Origin: Chloroflexota bacterium
GTDB lineage: Bacteria > Chloroflexota > Limnocylindria > QHBO01
Assembly (NCBI GenBank): GCA_013694795.1
Contig: JACDBS010000192.1
Span: forward strand, 1-8,720
Length of the DNA stretch: 8,720 bases
Direction of reading: 5' to 3'
The translations under genes and the position numbers were made by a program. Positions 1 through 8,673 of this stretch are shown in pieces (position 1 is the stretch's first letter; every line of letters starts with the position of its first letter). Below the pieces are notes generated by a model. The model was not told where the DNA came from, did not search any database, and saw nothing but the letters and a program-made list of their open reading frames with translations.

Positions 1-78
1 GTCTTCTTCGTCCTCTGCTATGCCATGTCGCAGGCGAGCTACCGGCTCGAGCGTGCGCTCGGCGTCGGAACCCGCTGA
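1..78 (+). CDS. Amino-acid ABC transporter permease, C-terminal end only (partial)
   Basis: Only the last 25 codons are present, read from base 1 in frame 1 to a TGA at 76-78. The peptide begins with a hydrophobic stretch (VFFVLCYAMS) and ends in a basic tail containing YRLERALG. This is the usual end of HisM/GlnP-type permeases of polar amino-acid importers: a last membrane helix, then a short tail with a (R/Y)xLERxL pattern. The TGA overlaps by one base the ATG of the following ATPase gene, as expected for the permease and ATPase of one transporter. The call rests on this short tail plus the neighbour. Substrate cannot be told. The 5' part lies outside the window. Confidence 0.7.
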   Translation, partial: VFFVLCYAMSQASYRLERALGVGTR

Positions 79-875
79 TGGAGCCTCCAACCATGAACGC
101 TTCCCAGACCGATGCGGCGGCTGCCGCCTCCGACAGGCCGGAAGGCATCATCGTCGCGCGCGACGTGCACAAATGGTTCGGCCAGTTGCACGTCCTGCGC
201 GGGATCGACCTGACCGTCAAGGCCGGCGAGGTGGTCGTGATCTTCGGCGCGTCGGGCTCCGGCAAGTCGACCTTCATCCGGACCATCAACCGGCTCGAGG
301 AGCACCAGCGCGGTGAGATCATCATCGACGGAATCGAGCTGACGAACGACATCCGCAACATTGCTGCCATCCGCAGCGAGATCGGGATGGTCTTCCAGTC
401 GTTCAACCTGTTCCCGCACCTCACCGCGCTCCAGAACATCACGCTCGCTCCGCGCAAGGTCCGCAAGAGCGCCAGGGCCGATGCGGATGCGGCCGGCATG
501 AAGCTGCTCGAGCGCGTGGGGATCCCCGAGCAGGCGCACAAGTTCCCGGCACAGCTTTCGGGCGGCCAGCAGCAGCGCGTTGCGATCGCCCGTGCCCTGG
601 CCATGAATCCCAAGATCATGCTCTTCGACGAGCCGACCTCCGCGCTCGACCCCGAGATGATCAGCGAGGTGCTCGACGTGATGCAGACGCTCGCCCGGGA
701 CGCCGGGATGACGATGATCTGTGTCACACACGAGATGGGCTTCGCCCGCGCCGTCGCAGATCGCATGGTCTTCTTCGACCAGGGCCAGATCGTCGAACAG
801 GGTCCGCCGAGCCAGATCTTCGAGGCGCCGGAGCAGGAGCGCACCAAGCAGTTCCTGTCGCAGATCCTGCACTGA
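78..875 (+). CDS. Polar amino-acid ABC transporter ATP-binding protein (GlnQ/HisP type)
   Basis: This is the cytoplasmic ATPase that powers an amino-acid importer. At 265 aa it has the usual family length plus a short Ala-rich N-terminal extension. All nucleotide-binding motifs are visible: Walker A GASGSGKST (57-65), Q-loop Q107 in VFQSFNLFPH, ABC signature LSGGQ (160-164), Walker B IMLFDEP (180-186), D-loop SALD (188-191) and H-loop H218 in VTHEM. The FNLFPHLTALQN segment and the THEMGFAR segment are typical of the GlnQ/HisP/GltL branch; the exact amino acid carried cannot be read from the ATPase. Two starts are possible. ATG 78 overlaps the permease stop and has GGAA at 67-70. ATG 93 (MNASQ) has a good GGAG at 80-83, 9 nt upstream. 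The core domain is the same either way. No T-rich terminator is seen after the stop. Confidence 0.93.
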   Translation: MEPPTMNASQTDAAAAASDRPEGIIVARDVHKWFGQLHVLRGIDLTVKAGEVVVIFGASGSGKSTFIRTINRLEEHQRGEIIIDGIELTNDIRNIAAIRSEIGMVFQSFNLFPHLTALQNITLAPRKVRKSARADADAAGMKLLERVGIPEQAHKFPAQLSGGQQQRVAIARALAMNPKIMLFDEPTSALDPEMISEVLDVMQTLARDAGMTMICVTHEMGFARAVADRMVFFDQGQIVEQGPPSQIFEAPEQERTKQFLSQILH

Positions 876-901
876 TCTTCCCGAGAAGGGCACGTAATCT
901 G

Positions 902-926
902 GTCAAATCTATGACTCAGGTTTGAC
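902..926. promoter_or_regulatory. 25-bp imperfect palindrome, candidate operator in front of hemA
   Basis: In the 116-nt gap between the transporter and hemA, the arms GTCAAATCT (902-910) and AGGTTTGAC (918-926) pair with eight Watson-Crick pairs and one T-G mismatch or wobble around a 7-nt centre (ATGACTC). The outer six bases, GTCAAA/TTTGAC, are perfect. The patch is AT-richer than its surroundings. No T-run follows on either strand, so a rho-independent terminator is unlikely. The right arm overlaps the TTGACG -35 candidate, which is where a repressor or other dimeric regulator would bind. The regulator is not identified. Seen: the palindrome. Inferred: operator function. Confidence 0.5.
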
Positions 927-951
927 GGGACCAACCAGCGCCTCGTAGGCT
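922..951 (+). promoter_or_regulatory. Candidate sigma70-type promoter of the haem operon
   Basis: TTGACG at 922-927 matches the -35 consensus at five of six positions. After an 18-nt spacer comes TAGGCT at 946-951, which keeps the key TA...T of a -10 box and is a common form in high-GC bacteria. Transcription would start near 958, giving a leader of about 30-35 nt before the hemA start at 992. No other convincing promoter is seen in the gap, and none is expected inside the overlapping genes. This is a pattern match only. Confidence 0.45.
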
Positions 952-991
952 GCGTCCGCCGCTCCTCAGACTCCCTGCCCTCGGTGACCGA

Positions 992-2143
992 TTGGCCCTG
1001 TCCGTCCAGCACACCGACCTCGACCAGCTCCGCGTCCGCTATGCCACCTTCCGCGAGCGGTCGAGCGACGACCGAGCCAAGCTGGCTGCACGGCTGCGGG
1101 ATCTCCCCGCCGACGAGCGCGTCCTGATCGACACCTGTCATCGCGTCGAGCTCGTCAGCGTCGAGTCCGGGTCGAGCGCCACGGCTGCACACCTCGCCGG
1201 GCGCGACGCCGTCCATCGCGTGTTCCAGGTCGTCGCCGGCTTCGACTCCGCGGTCGTGGCCGAGGAGCAGCTGCTCGGCCAGGTACGAGGAGCCTATGAG
1301 GCAGCGCTGGCGGCAGGATCGACCGGGCCGATCCTCAACGAGCTCTTCCGGCGCGCGCTTCGCTTCGGTCGTCGCGTGCGGACGCATGCCCGCCCCGGCA
1401 CCGATCGTTCTCTCGCGGATCCGGGCCTCGCTTGGCTGCGCGAGCGGCTCGGTCGAGGCAGCGAGGTCGTGGTGGCCGGCACCGGCGAGATGGGCCGCCT
1501 GCTCGCCACGCGCCTGGCACAGGATGGGCATCGGGTGACCGTGGTCTCGTCCTCGGCCGATCGCGGCGGACGGCTCCTCGAGCAACTGGACGGCGAAGAG
1601 CATCATCTCGTGGTCGGACCGATGCCATCCGCACTGCTCGCCCGAGCCGACGCCATCGTGCTCGCCGTCCGGTCGCGGACGCCCGTGCTCGACCGCGCCC
1701 GCCTGGGCGATGCCCGACCGTGGGTGCTCGACATGTCGTCACCGCCCGCGCTCGGCGCCGAGACCGCGCATGACCTCGGCGACCGGCTGATGACACTCGA
1801 TCACCTCGACGACCTGGCTGGTTCGACGCCAGTCCTGGCGCCCGCAACCGAGCGAAAGCTCCGTGACGAACTCGAGCGCGAGACGGATGCGTTCGCGACC
1901 TGGCTCGACGTCCGTCGCGGAGCGGACGCGCTTGCCATCCTGCATGGCGAGGCCGATGAGGTCCGGCGTCGCCATCTCGATCGGCTGCGCCGCCGGTCGA
2001 CGCTCGATACTGAACAGCTGGCCGCCGTCGAGGCCGCCTCGGCGGCCATGATCAGCGAGCTGCTCCATGGTCCTTCGCTGGAGCTTCGTCGCGGAGGCGT
2101 CGATTCCGAGACCGTGCGCCGCCTCTTCCGGCTGGACGCGTGA
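992..2143 (+). CDS. hemA: Glutamyl-tRNA reductase (divergent)
   Basis: It reduces glutamyl-tRNA(Glu) with NADPH to glutamate-1-semialdehyde, the committed step of C5 haem synthesis. It is 383 aa, shorter than the usual 410-450. Landmarks in order: N-terminal strand SVQHTDLDQLRVRYATF, aligning with the family NHxTAPVxxRE block but much altered; catalytic Cys49 in DTCHRVE (family TCNR), the only cysteine in the protein; H75...VAGFDS (family GLDS); EEQLLGQVRGAY (89-102; family GEPQILGQV); an NADPH-binding GTGEMG loop (163-168); and a C-terminal helical dimerisation region ending LFRLDA. The TTG start at 992 places the first beta strand where the family has it; a weak GGTGA lies 4 nt upstream. 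It is first in the operon, behind the candidate promoter. The stop overlaps the hemC start (GTGA). Identity is secure from the Cys49 region, the NADP loop and context; the start codon is less certain. Confidence 0.9.
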   Translation: MALSVQHTDLDQLRVRYATFRERSSDDRAKLAARLRDLPADERVLIDTCHRVELVSVESGSSATAAHLAGRDAVHRVFQVVAGFDSAVVAEEQLLGQVRGAYEAALAAGSTGPILNELFRRALRFGRRVRTHARPGTDRSLADPGLAWLRERLGRGSEVVVAGTGEMGRLLATRLAQDGHRVTVVSSSADRGGRLLEQLDGEEHHLVVGPMPSALLARADAIVLAVRSRTPVLDRARLGDARPWVLDMSSPPALGAETAHDLGDRLMTLDHLDDLAGSTPVLAPATERKLRDELERETDAFATWLDVRRGADALAILHGEADEVRRRHLDRLRRRSTLDTEQLAAVEAASAAMISELLHGPSLELRRGGVDSETVRRLFRLDA

Positions 2144-3033
2144 CCGCCACCGCCACGCTCCGCATCGGCACCCGCGAGAGCCGCCTCGCCATCGCGCAGG
2201 CCCGGATCGCCGCCACGGCGCTTGGCCCGACGATCGGGCCGAGCGAGCTGGTGCCGATCGCGACCCGCGGTGACGCCATCAGTGCCGGGCAGCCGCATGC
2301 CGGCTGGGTCGAAACCGACGGCCAGTTCACGCGTGAGCTCGAGCGTGCCCTGCTCGACGGTCGCGTCGACCTCGTCGTCCATTCCTACAAGGATCTACCG
2401 ACGGCAGCTACCGACGGGCTCGTCATCGGGGCCGTGCTCGAGCGCGGGGATGCCCGCGACTGCCTCGTCACGGCGGACGGCGGAACGCTGGATGATCTGA
2501 GGTTCGGCGCACGGATCGGCACCAGCTCGCCGCGCCGTGCGGCGCAGTTGGCCGCCGCTCGCTCCGACCTGATCACCACCCCGATCCGCGGCAACCTCGA
2601 GACGCGTCTGCGGCGCCTGCGGCAGGGCGAGCTGGATGCCCTGATTCTGGCCGCGGCCGGCCTCGACCGCCTGGGAATCGCGGTTCCGGATCATGCACGG
2701 CTGGGATTCGAGCTCATGTTGCCGGCCCCCGCCCAGGGCGCTCTGGCCCTCCAGGTGCGCACCGCTGACCGGGCGCTCCGCGCGGCCCTGGCGACGATCG
2801 AGCATGTCCCGACACGGGTGGCCGTCGACGCGGAACGGGCGCTGCTGCGACGCATCGGCGGTGGATGCCTTGCGCCGCTCGGCGCGCTCGGCGAGGTGAG
2901 CGACCAGCAGCTCCGGCTGCGCGCGGCGTACGCGGACGGCACCGGCGCCCTCCGTCGTGCCGAGGCCACCGGCCCGGCCGCCGACCCCGGGGCCGTGGTG
3001 GAGACGGTCGCCGAGCGGATCCTCGACGCATGA
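2140..3033 (+). CDS. hemC: Porphobilinogen deaminase (hydroxymethylbilane synthase)
   Basis: It joins four porphobilinogens into the linear tetrapyrrole hydroxymethylbilane, in the cytoplasm. At 297 aa it is near normal length. The N-terminus IGTRESRLAIAQ (9-20) is the family's opening motif. Catalytic Asp85 sits in VVHSYKDLP (79-87), preceded by FTRELERALL. GTSSPRR (127-133) and IRGNLETRL (149-157) supply cofactor-binding arginines. LPAPAQGALA (194-203) is conserved, and Cys243 in GGCLAPLGA (241-249) is the dipyrromethane-cofactor attachment residue. Start: GTG at 2140, overlapping the hemA stop by 4 nt, which gives the expected N-terminus. The end overlaps hemD the same way (ATGA). No key residue is missing. 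Confidence 0.97.
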   Translation: MTATATLRIGTRESRLAIAQARIAATALGPTIGPSELVPIATRGDAISAGQPHAGWVETDGQFTRELERALLDGRVDLVVHSYKDLPTAATDGLVIGAVLERGDARDCLVTADGGTLDDLRFGARIGTSSPRRAAQLAAARSDLITTPIRGNLETRLRRLRQGELDALILAAAGLDRLGIAVPDHARLGFELMLPAPAQGALALQVRTADRALRAALATIEHVPTRVAVDAERALLRRIGGGCLAPLGALGEVSDQQLRLRAAYADGTGALRRAEATGPAADPGAVVETVAERILDA

Positions 3034-3788
3034 GCCGTCGCATTCTCGTCACGCGTCCGGCCGGACAGGCCGATGAGCTCGCCGAGCTGCTGCGCGACCG
3101 CGGCCTCGCCCCTGTGATCGTCCCCACCGTCGCCATCGACACCGCGTCGGCGGTGGCCGAGCTGGACGCCGCCATCGAGTCCCTCGACGGAGCGGACTGG
3201 TTGGTCCTCACCAGCGCAAACGGCGCCGAGGCACTGGCCGCGCGGCTTGCCGCCACCGGCCACCGCCTGCCCGAGACGGTGCGTGTCGCCGCCGTGGGTC
3301 CGGCCAGCGCCGAGGCGCTGCGGGCCGCGGGGATCCGGGTCGACCATGTGCCGAACGAATACCTGACCGTTGCCATCGCCCAGGGGCTGGGTGACGTGCG
3401 AGAACGGCGGGTCATGCTGGCGCGGGCAGACGCGGCTACGCCCGATCTGCATGACGCGCTGGTAGAACGCGGCGCGCTCGTCGAAGAGGTGGTCGCCTAT
3501 CTGACGGTCGAGGGGCCGGCGCCCAGCCGCGATCCCCTCCGCGCGGCGCTGCACGACGGCCTGGGCGGTGTGGCCTTCACCAGCGGCTCCACGGTGCGCG
3601 GCCTGATGCGCCTGGCCTCCCCGGTGGATCGCGGGCGCGCACGGTCCATCCCGGCCTTCTGCATCGGTCCGGTCACGGCCCAGCAGGCTCGGCACTACGG
3701 CTTCGATGTCGCGGCCGTCGCCTCCGACCACACCGCCACCGGCCTGGCGGACGCGATCGGCGACCACTTCGCACGAGCGGACCGATGA
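3030..3788 (+). CDS. hemD: Uroporphyrinogen-III synthase
   Basis: It closes hydroxymethylbilane into uroporphyrinogen III with inversion of ring D. The protein is 252 aa, normal for the family, which is weakly conserved in sequence. Recognisable landmarks: ILVTRPAGQ at the N-terminus (5-13), LTSANGAEAL (60-69), VAAVGPASAEALRAAG (86-101), an AYLT segment with Tyr157 at the position of the conserved active-site tyrosine, FTSGSTVRGL (183-192), FCIGPVTAQQA (210-220) and a HTATGLADAI tail (234-243). The order matches the two-lobed HemD fold. ATG 3030 is chosen because it overlaps the hemC stop by 4 nt and gives the family N-terminus; the open frame continues upstream to 2865, but that part lies inside hemC. 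The stop overlaps the hemB ATG. Confidence 0.94.
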   Translation: MSRRILVTRPAGQADELAELLRDRGLAPVIVPTVAIDTASAVAELDAAIESLDGADWLVLTSANGAEALAARLAATGHRLPETVRVAAVGPASAEALRAAGIRVDHVPNEYLTVAIAQGLGDVRERRVMLARADAATPDLHDALVERGALVEEVVAYLTVEGPAPSRDPLRAALHDGLGGVAFTSGSTVRGLMRLASPVDRGRARSIPAFCIGPVTAQQARHYGFDVAAVASDHTATGLADAIGDHFARADR

Positions 3789-4756
3789 AGCCATCCACGT
3801 TCCGCGGGCGGCGCCTGCGACGCACGCCTGCCCTGCGCGGTCTCGTGCGCGAAACGCGGCTGCATCCGGAAATGCTGGTGGCGCCGCTCTTCGTCCGCCC
3901 AGGAACCCGCATCCGCGAAGAAATCGGATCGATGCCGGGCCAGGATCGACTCAGCGTTGACGAGCTGAGCCGTCAGGCGGAGCCATTGCTCGAGGCAGGC
4001 GTCCGATCAGTCCTGCTCTTCGGCCTGCCAGAGGACAAGGACGACGAGGGCTCGGGCGCCTGGGCCGACGACGGGATCGTGCAGACCGCCATCCGCGAGC
4101 TGCGGCGCGCTGGCGGCAAGGAGCTGGCGATCATCGCCGACGTGTGCCTGTGCGAATACACCGACCATGGCCATTGCGGCGTGCTGCGCGGCGCATCGGT
4201 CGACAACGATGCGACGCTTTCCCTGCTGGCGCGGACGGCAGCCTCGCTCGCCGATGCCGGTGCCGATGTCGTGGCGCCCAGCGCCATGATGGACGGCCAG
4301 GTGGCGGCCATCCGCGAAGCCCTGCCCGACACCGCGATCCTCGCCTACGCCGCCAAGCACGCCTCCGCCTTCTACGGCCCGTTCCGCGAGGCCGCCGACT
4401 CCGCGCCGGCCTTCGGCGACCGTCGCTCCTACCAGATGGACCCGGCCAACGGGCGCGAGGCGCTGGCCGAGATCCTGGCCGATGTCGAGCAGGGGGCCGA
4501 TGTGATCATGGTCAAGCCCGCGCTTCCCGCCCTGGACCTGGTGGCGGCGGCTCGAGCGCACACGAACCTCCCGGTCGCCGCGTACCAGGTCAGCGGCGAG
4601 TACGCGGCCATCTGCGCCGCTGCCGAGCGCGGCTGGCTCGACCGACGCGCGGCGGCGCTCGAGTCGCTGACCGCCATGTCGCGCGCCGGGGCCGGGATCC
4701 TCGTCACCTACTTCGCCCTCGAGGCTGCGCGCTGGCTGCGCGAGATGGACCGATGA
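3785..4756 (+). CDS. hemB: Delta-aminolevulinic acid dehydratase (porphobilinogen synthase)
   Basis: It condenses two 5-aminolevulinates into porphobilinogen, in the cytoplasm. At 323 aa it has the normal length. It opens with RRLRRTPALRGLVRET, the usual arm and entry motif, then VAPLFVRPG. A zinc-type metal site is present: Cys121, Cys123 and Cys131 in DVCLCEYTDHGHCG. The Schiff-base lysines are Lys191 (AAKHASAFYGPFREA; the family usually has Tyr or Phe where this has His192) and Lys244 (VIMVKPALPALD). YQMDPANGREAL (216-227) and YQVSGEYA (267-274) are also typical. The cysteine triad argues for a Zn-dependent enzyme, not the Asp-rich Mg/K type. The start overlaps the hemD stop and the end overlaps the hemQ start (ATGA both times). 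Confidence 0.97.
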   Translation: MKPSTFRGRRLRRTPALRGLVRETRLHPEMLVAPLFVRPGTRIREEIGSMPGQDRLSVDELSRQAEPLLEAGVRSVLLFGLPEDKDDEGSGAWADDGIVQTAIRELRRAGGKELAIIADVCLCEYTDHGHCGVLRGASVDNDATLSLLARTAASLADAGADVVAPSAMMDGQVAAIREALPDTAILAYAAKHASAFYGPFREAADSAPAFGDRRSYQMDPANGREALAEILADVEQGADVIMVKPALPALDLVAAARAHTNLPVAAYQVSGEYAAICAAAERGWLDRRAAALESLTAMSRAGAGILVTYFALEAARWLREMDR

Positions 4757-5435
4757 CCGACGAGCGCTACGTCCACGCCTGGCTGCTGCGCCTGGATCCG
4801 GCCTGGCGTCGCCGATCCGGCGACCAGCGACGTGCCGACATCGATGCCTTCTGGGCCGCCGCCGGCCTCGCCACCGGACGCCTCATGCAGCACGCCTACT
4901 CGACCATCGGCCTGCGGGCCGAGGGCGACCTCCTCCTCTGGCGCATGGCGGAGAGGCTGGAGGACGTCGAGGAGACGGCGGCCGAACTGCTCGCCGCCGG
5001 CATCGGTCAGTGGATGTCGCCGGCGATCAGCATGATCGGCCTCACGCGCCCGTCGCAGTACGTGAAGCGCCCGACCGCCCAGGAGCAGTCGCTGTTCAGC
5101 GGCGAGCGGTCGAAGTACCTCGTGGTCTACCCGTTCACGAAGTCGATCGAGTGGTACCTCGCCTCCGCCGAGGAGCGACAGGTCGTCATGGGCGGCCACA
5201 TGAAGGTCGGCCACGCCTATCCGCAGGTGCGTCAGCTGCTGGCCTACTCCTTCGGCCTGGACGACCAGGAGTTCATCGTCGCCTACGAAACCGATGAGCT
5301 CATCGCCTTCCAGGACCTCGTCCGCGAGCTGCGCGAGACTGAGTCTCGCCGCTCCACGGTGCGCGACACGCCCATCATCACCGGCATACACCGACCCCTG
5401 GGCGAGATCCTGAGCCTGCTCTCGGGGCCGGACCG

Positions 5436-5439
<4 letters not shown>
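4753..5439 (+). CDS. hemQ: Coproheme decarboxylase (HemQ/ChdC, chlorite-dismutase-like family)
   Basis: In the coproporphyrin-dependent pathway this enzyme performs the last step, oxidative decarboxylation of coproheme to haem b using peroxide. It is 228 aa. Key residues align: Tyr126 in VVYPFTKS matches the catalytic tyrosine of the family YP(M/F)xK motif. His149 in MGGHMKVGH, after the EWYLASAEER segment, matches the proximal iron ligand. The 23-residue Tyr-His spacing is that of actinobacterial ChdC as I recall it, not the 27 of Bacillus-type enzymes. AYSFGLDDQEFIVAYETD (164-181) is family-typical. The chlorite dismutase name is possible by homology, but the haem operon makes ChdC the sensible call. 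ATG 4753 overlaps hemB; the open frame extends upstream to 4144, inside hemB. The stop overlaps the TTG start of hemL. Confidence 0.93.
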
Positions 5440-6679
<1,240 letters not shown>

Positions 6680-6683
<4 letters not shown>

Positions 6684-7738
6684 TCGACACCGCCGCGCCA
6701 ACCACGGCGTGGACTGGCGAGTCCCGCTTCTGCGCGGCCATCGATCACGAGCAGCCGGATCGGACGCCGGTGTGGTTCATGCGCCAGGCCGGACGCTGCC
6801 TGGCCGACTACCGGCTGCTGCGCGAGCAGTACCCGATCATGACCCTGGCCAAGACGCCGGAGCTGTGCACCCAGGTCACCCTGATGCCGGTGGGAGCCTT
6901 CGGCGTCGACGCCGCGGTCCTGTTCGCCGACATCATGATCCCCCTGGAGCCCATGGGCGTCAGCCTGGAGATCCAGCCCGATGTTGGACCGATCATCCAC
7001 TCACCCATCCGTTCGCGCGCGGCCGTGGACGCGCTCCGGCTGATCGAGCCGGAGACCGAGGTCGCCTTCGTGATGGAGGCGATCCGCATGGTCCGCCGCG
7101 AGCTCGACGGCCGGCAGGCCGTCATCGGCTTCTCCGGATCGCCCTTCACGCTGGCCTGTTACCTGGTCGAGGGGCGCCCGAGCCGCGACTACGCCATCGC
7201 CAAGGCCTTCATGTACCGCGAGCCTGACGCGTGGCACGCGCTCATGGAGAAGCTGTCGACGGTCGTGATCGCCTATCTGAACGCGCAGATCGCCGCCGGC
7301 GCTCATGTCGTCCAGCTCTTCGACTCGTGGGTCGGTGCGCTCTCGCCGACCGACTACGTCCGCTACGTCCAGCCACACGTGTCGCGCATCTTCTCCGAGG
7401 TCCGCGGAGCCCCGACCATCCATTTCGGGACCGGCACCGCCGCGCTGCTGGAGCCGATGACGGTCGCCGGCGGCGATCTCATCGGCGTCGACCACCGCCA
7501 GTCGCTGGACCGCGCCTGGGAGCGCATCGGTTTCGATCGCGGCATCCAGGGCAACCTGGACGCCACCCGCCTGTTGGCCGGCTGGGACGCCACCGCCGAA
7601 GGCGCGCGCGACGTCCTGCGGCGCGCCGCAAGGCGGCCGGGCCACGTCTTCAATCTCGGCCACGGTGTTTTGCCCGACACCGATCCGGACCTCCTGCGCC
7701 GCCTGGTCGATCTGGTGCACACCGAGTCGGCCCGATGA
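6680..7738 (+). CDS. hemE: Uroporphyrinogen decarboxylase
   Basis: It removes four carboxyl groups from uroporphyrinogen III to give coproporphyrinogen III, in the cytoplasm. At 352 aa it has the normal length. The signature PVWFMRQAGRCLADYR (30-45) carries the substrate-binding arginines Arg35 and Arg39. Asp84 in LFADIMIPLEPMG is the catalytic aspartate equivalent. FSGSPFTLACYLVEG (151-165) holds Tyr161, QLFDSWVGALSP (212-223) is conserved, and FNLGHGVLPDTDP (324-336) holds the conserved His328. ATG 6680 overlaps the hemL stop and has the best Shine-Dalgarno-like sequence of the internal genes (GGAGAGG, 6669-6675). The open frame extends upstream to 6590, inside hemL. The stop overlaps the hemH start by 4 nt. 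Confidence 0.97.
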
Positions 7739-8664
7739 GGCTCGGGGTGCTGCTGATGACCTACGGCTCGCCGGCCGACGACCTGCATGACCTGCCGCAG
7801 TACATGGCCGCGGTACGCGGTGGACGTGAGCCATCACCACAGCTCGTGGACGAGTTCAGGCGCCGCTACGAGCTGATCGGCGGCTCGCCGCTCATCCCGA
7901 TCACGCGAGCGCAGGCCGCAGCGGTCGAGGAACACCTGCGGGCCGAGGGTCTTGACGCCTGCGCGACCGTCGGGATGCGCTTCAGCGCGCCCTCCATCGG
8001 AGACGGGTTGCGGGAGCTGTCCGATCGCGGCTGCGGGGCCGTGACGGCCGTCGTCATGAGCCCGCAGTACTCGGAGCTGTTGATGAGCGGCTACCGGCGC
8101 GCCATCGACGCCGCGCTGCTGGAGCTGGGACCTGCTGCGCCGGCGGTTGAACTGGCGCCGGCCTGGTACCGGGAGCCGGGCTTCGTCGAGGCCGTTGCCG
8201 AGCGCATCCGCGACGGCCTGGCGTCGTTGCCCGAGGGGGCGCCCGTGCTCCTCACCGCCCACTCGCTCCCCCGCCGCGTCGCCGAAGCCGAACCCGGTTA
8301 CCTGGAGCAGTTACGCGAGACCGCCGAGTCGGTGGCCGCCGCGGCAGGTCTGGAAGACGGACGCTGGCATTTCTGCTGGCAGTCCGCCGGCCACGAGCCC
8401 GGCGAATGGATGAAGCCCGACTTCACCGATATCCTGCCCCAGCTGCGCTCGGCCGGACACCTCAGCGTCCTCGTGGCGCCCATCCAGTTCCTGGCGGACC
8501 ACCTGGAAATCCTGTACGACATCGACATCGGTGCCCGCCAACAGGCGGAGGAAGCCGGCATGGTCTTCGCACGCATCGAGTCGCTCAACACCTCGCCGAC
8601 CTTCATCGGCGTCCTGGCGCGGATCGCCCGCGAGGAGGCGGCCATTTCCGCTCCAGGCGCGTAG
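7735..8664 (+). CDS. hemH: Ferrochelatase, likely coproporphyrin ferrochelatase (CpfC)
   Basis: It inserts Fe2+ into the porphyrin. With HemQ in the same operon the substrate is most likely coproporphyrin III. It is 309 aa, the size of short bacterial soluble enzymes. The N-terminal LLMTYGSP (6-13) has Tyr10 at the position of B. subtilis Tyr13, a feature of coproporphyrin-type enzymes, where protoporphyrin types have NMGGP or NLGGP. The catalytic His176 is in LLTAHSLPRR and the acidic Glu258 in FLADHLEILYDID. YELIGGSPL (45-53) and CWQSAG (214-219) are also standard. No hydrophobic C-terminal membrane anchor is seen. ATG 7735 overlaps the hemE stop; the open frame runs upstream to 7231, inside hemE. 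It ends with TAG, 9 nt before the next start. Confidence 0.95.
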   Translation: MRLGVLLMTYGSPADDLHDLPQYMAAVRGGREPSPQLVDEFRRRYELIGGSPLIPITRAQAAAVEEHLRAEGLDACATVGMRFSAPSIGDGLRELSDRGCGAVTAVVMSPQYSELLMSGYRRAIDAALLELGPAAPAVELAPAWYREPGFVEAVAERIRDGLASLPEGAPVLLTAHSLPRRVAEAEPGYLEQLRETAESVAAAAGLEDGRWHFCWQSAGHEPGEWMKPDFTDILPQLRSAGHLSVLVAPIQFLADHLEILYDIDIGARQQAEEAGMVFARIESLNTSPTFIGVLARIAREEAAISAPGA

Positions 8665-8673
8665 GCTTGGCCG

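Noticed and set aside
877..888. Small hairpin CTTC-CCGA-GAAG just after the ATPase stop, as a terminator
   Set aside because: The stem is only 4 bp and no T-run follows, too weak to call a terminator.
39..893. Minus-strand open frame opposite the ABC ATPase (284 aa)
   Set aside because: It mirrors the ATPase codons and has no conserved motif; the + strand protein has every expected ABC motif.
902..926. The palindrome before hemA as a rho-independent terminator of the transporter operon
   Set aside because: The stem contains an A/T-rich block and is followed by GGGACC on the + strand and CAGATT on the minus strand, with no U-tract on either side.
2691..3794. Long open frame on the minus strand across hemC/hemD (367 aa)
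   Set aside because: It lies entirely opposite strongly identified genes. High GC with G/C-rich third positions makes such antisense frames common. Its translation shows no recognisable motif.
4144..4752. Upstream in-frame extension of hemQ inside hemB
   Set aside because: It is out of frame with hemB, Arg/Gly-rich and without family similarity. HemQ homologues begin at about the ATG at 4753, which also forms the ATGA overlap. The similar extensions of hemD (from 2865), hemE (from 6590) and hemH (from 7231) are rejected for the same reason.
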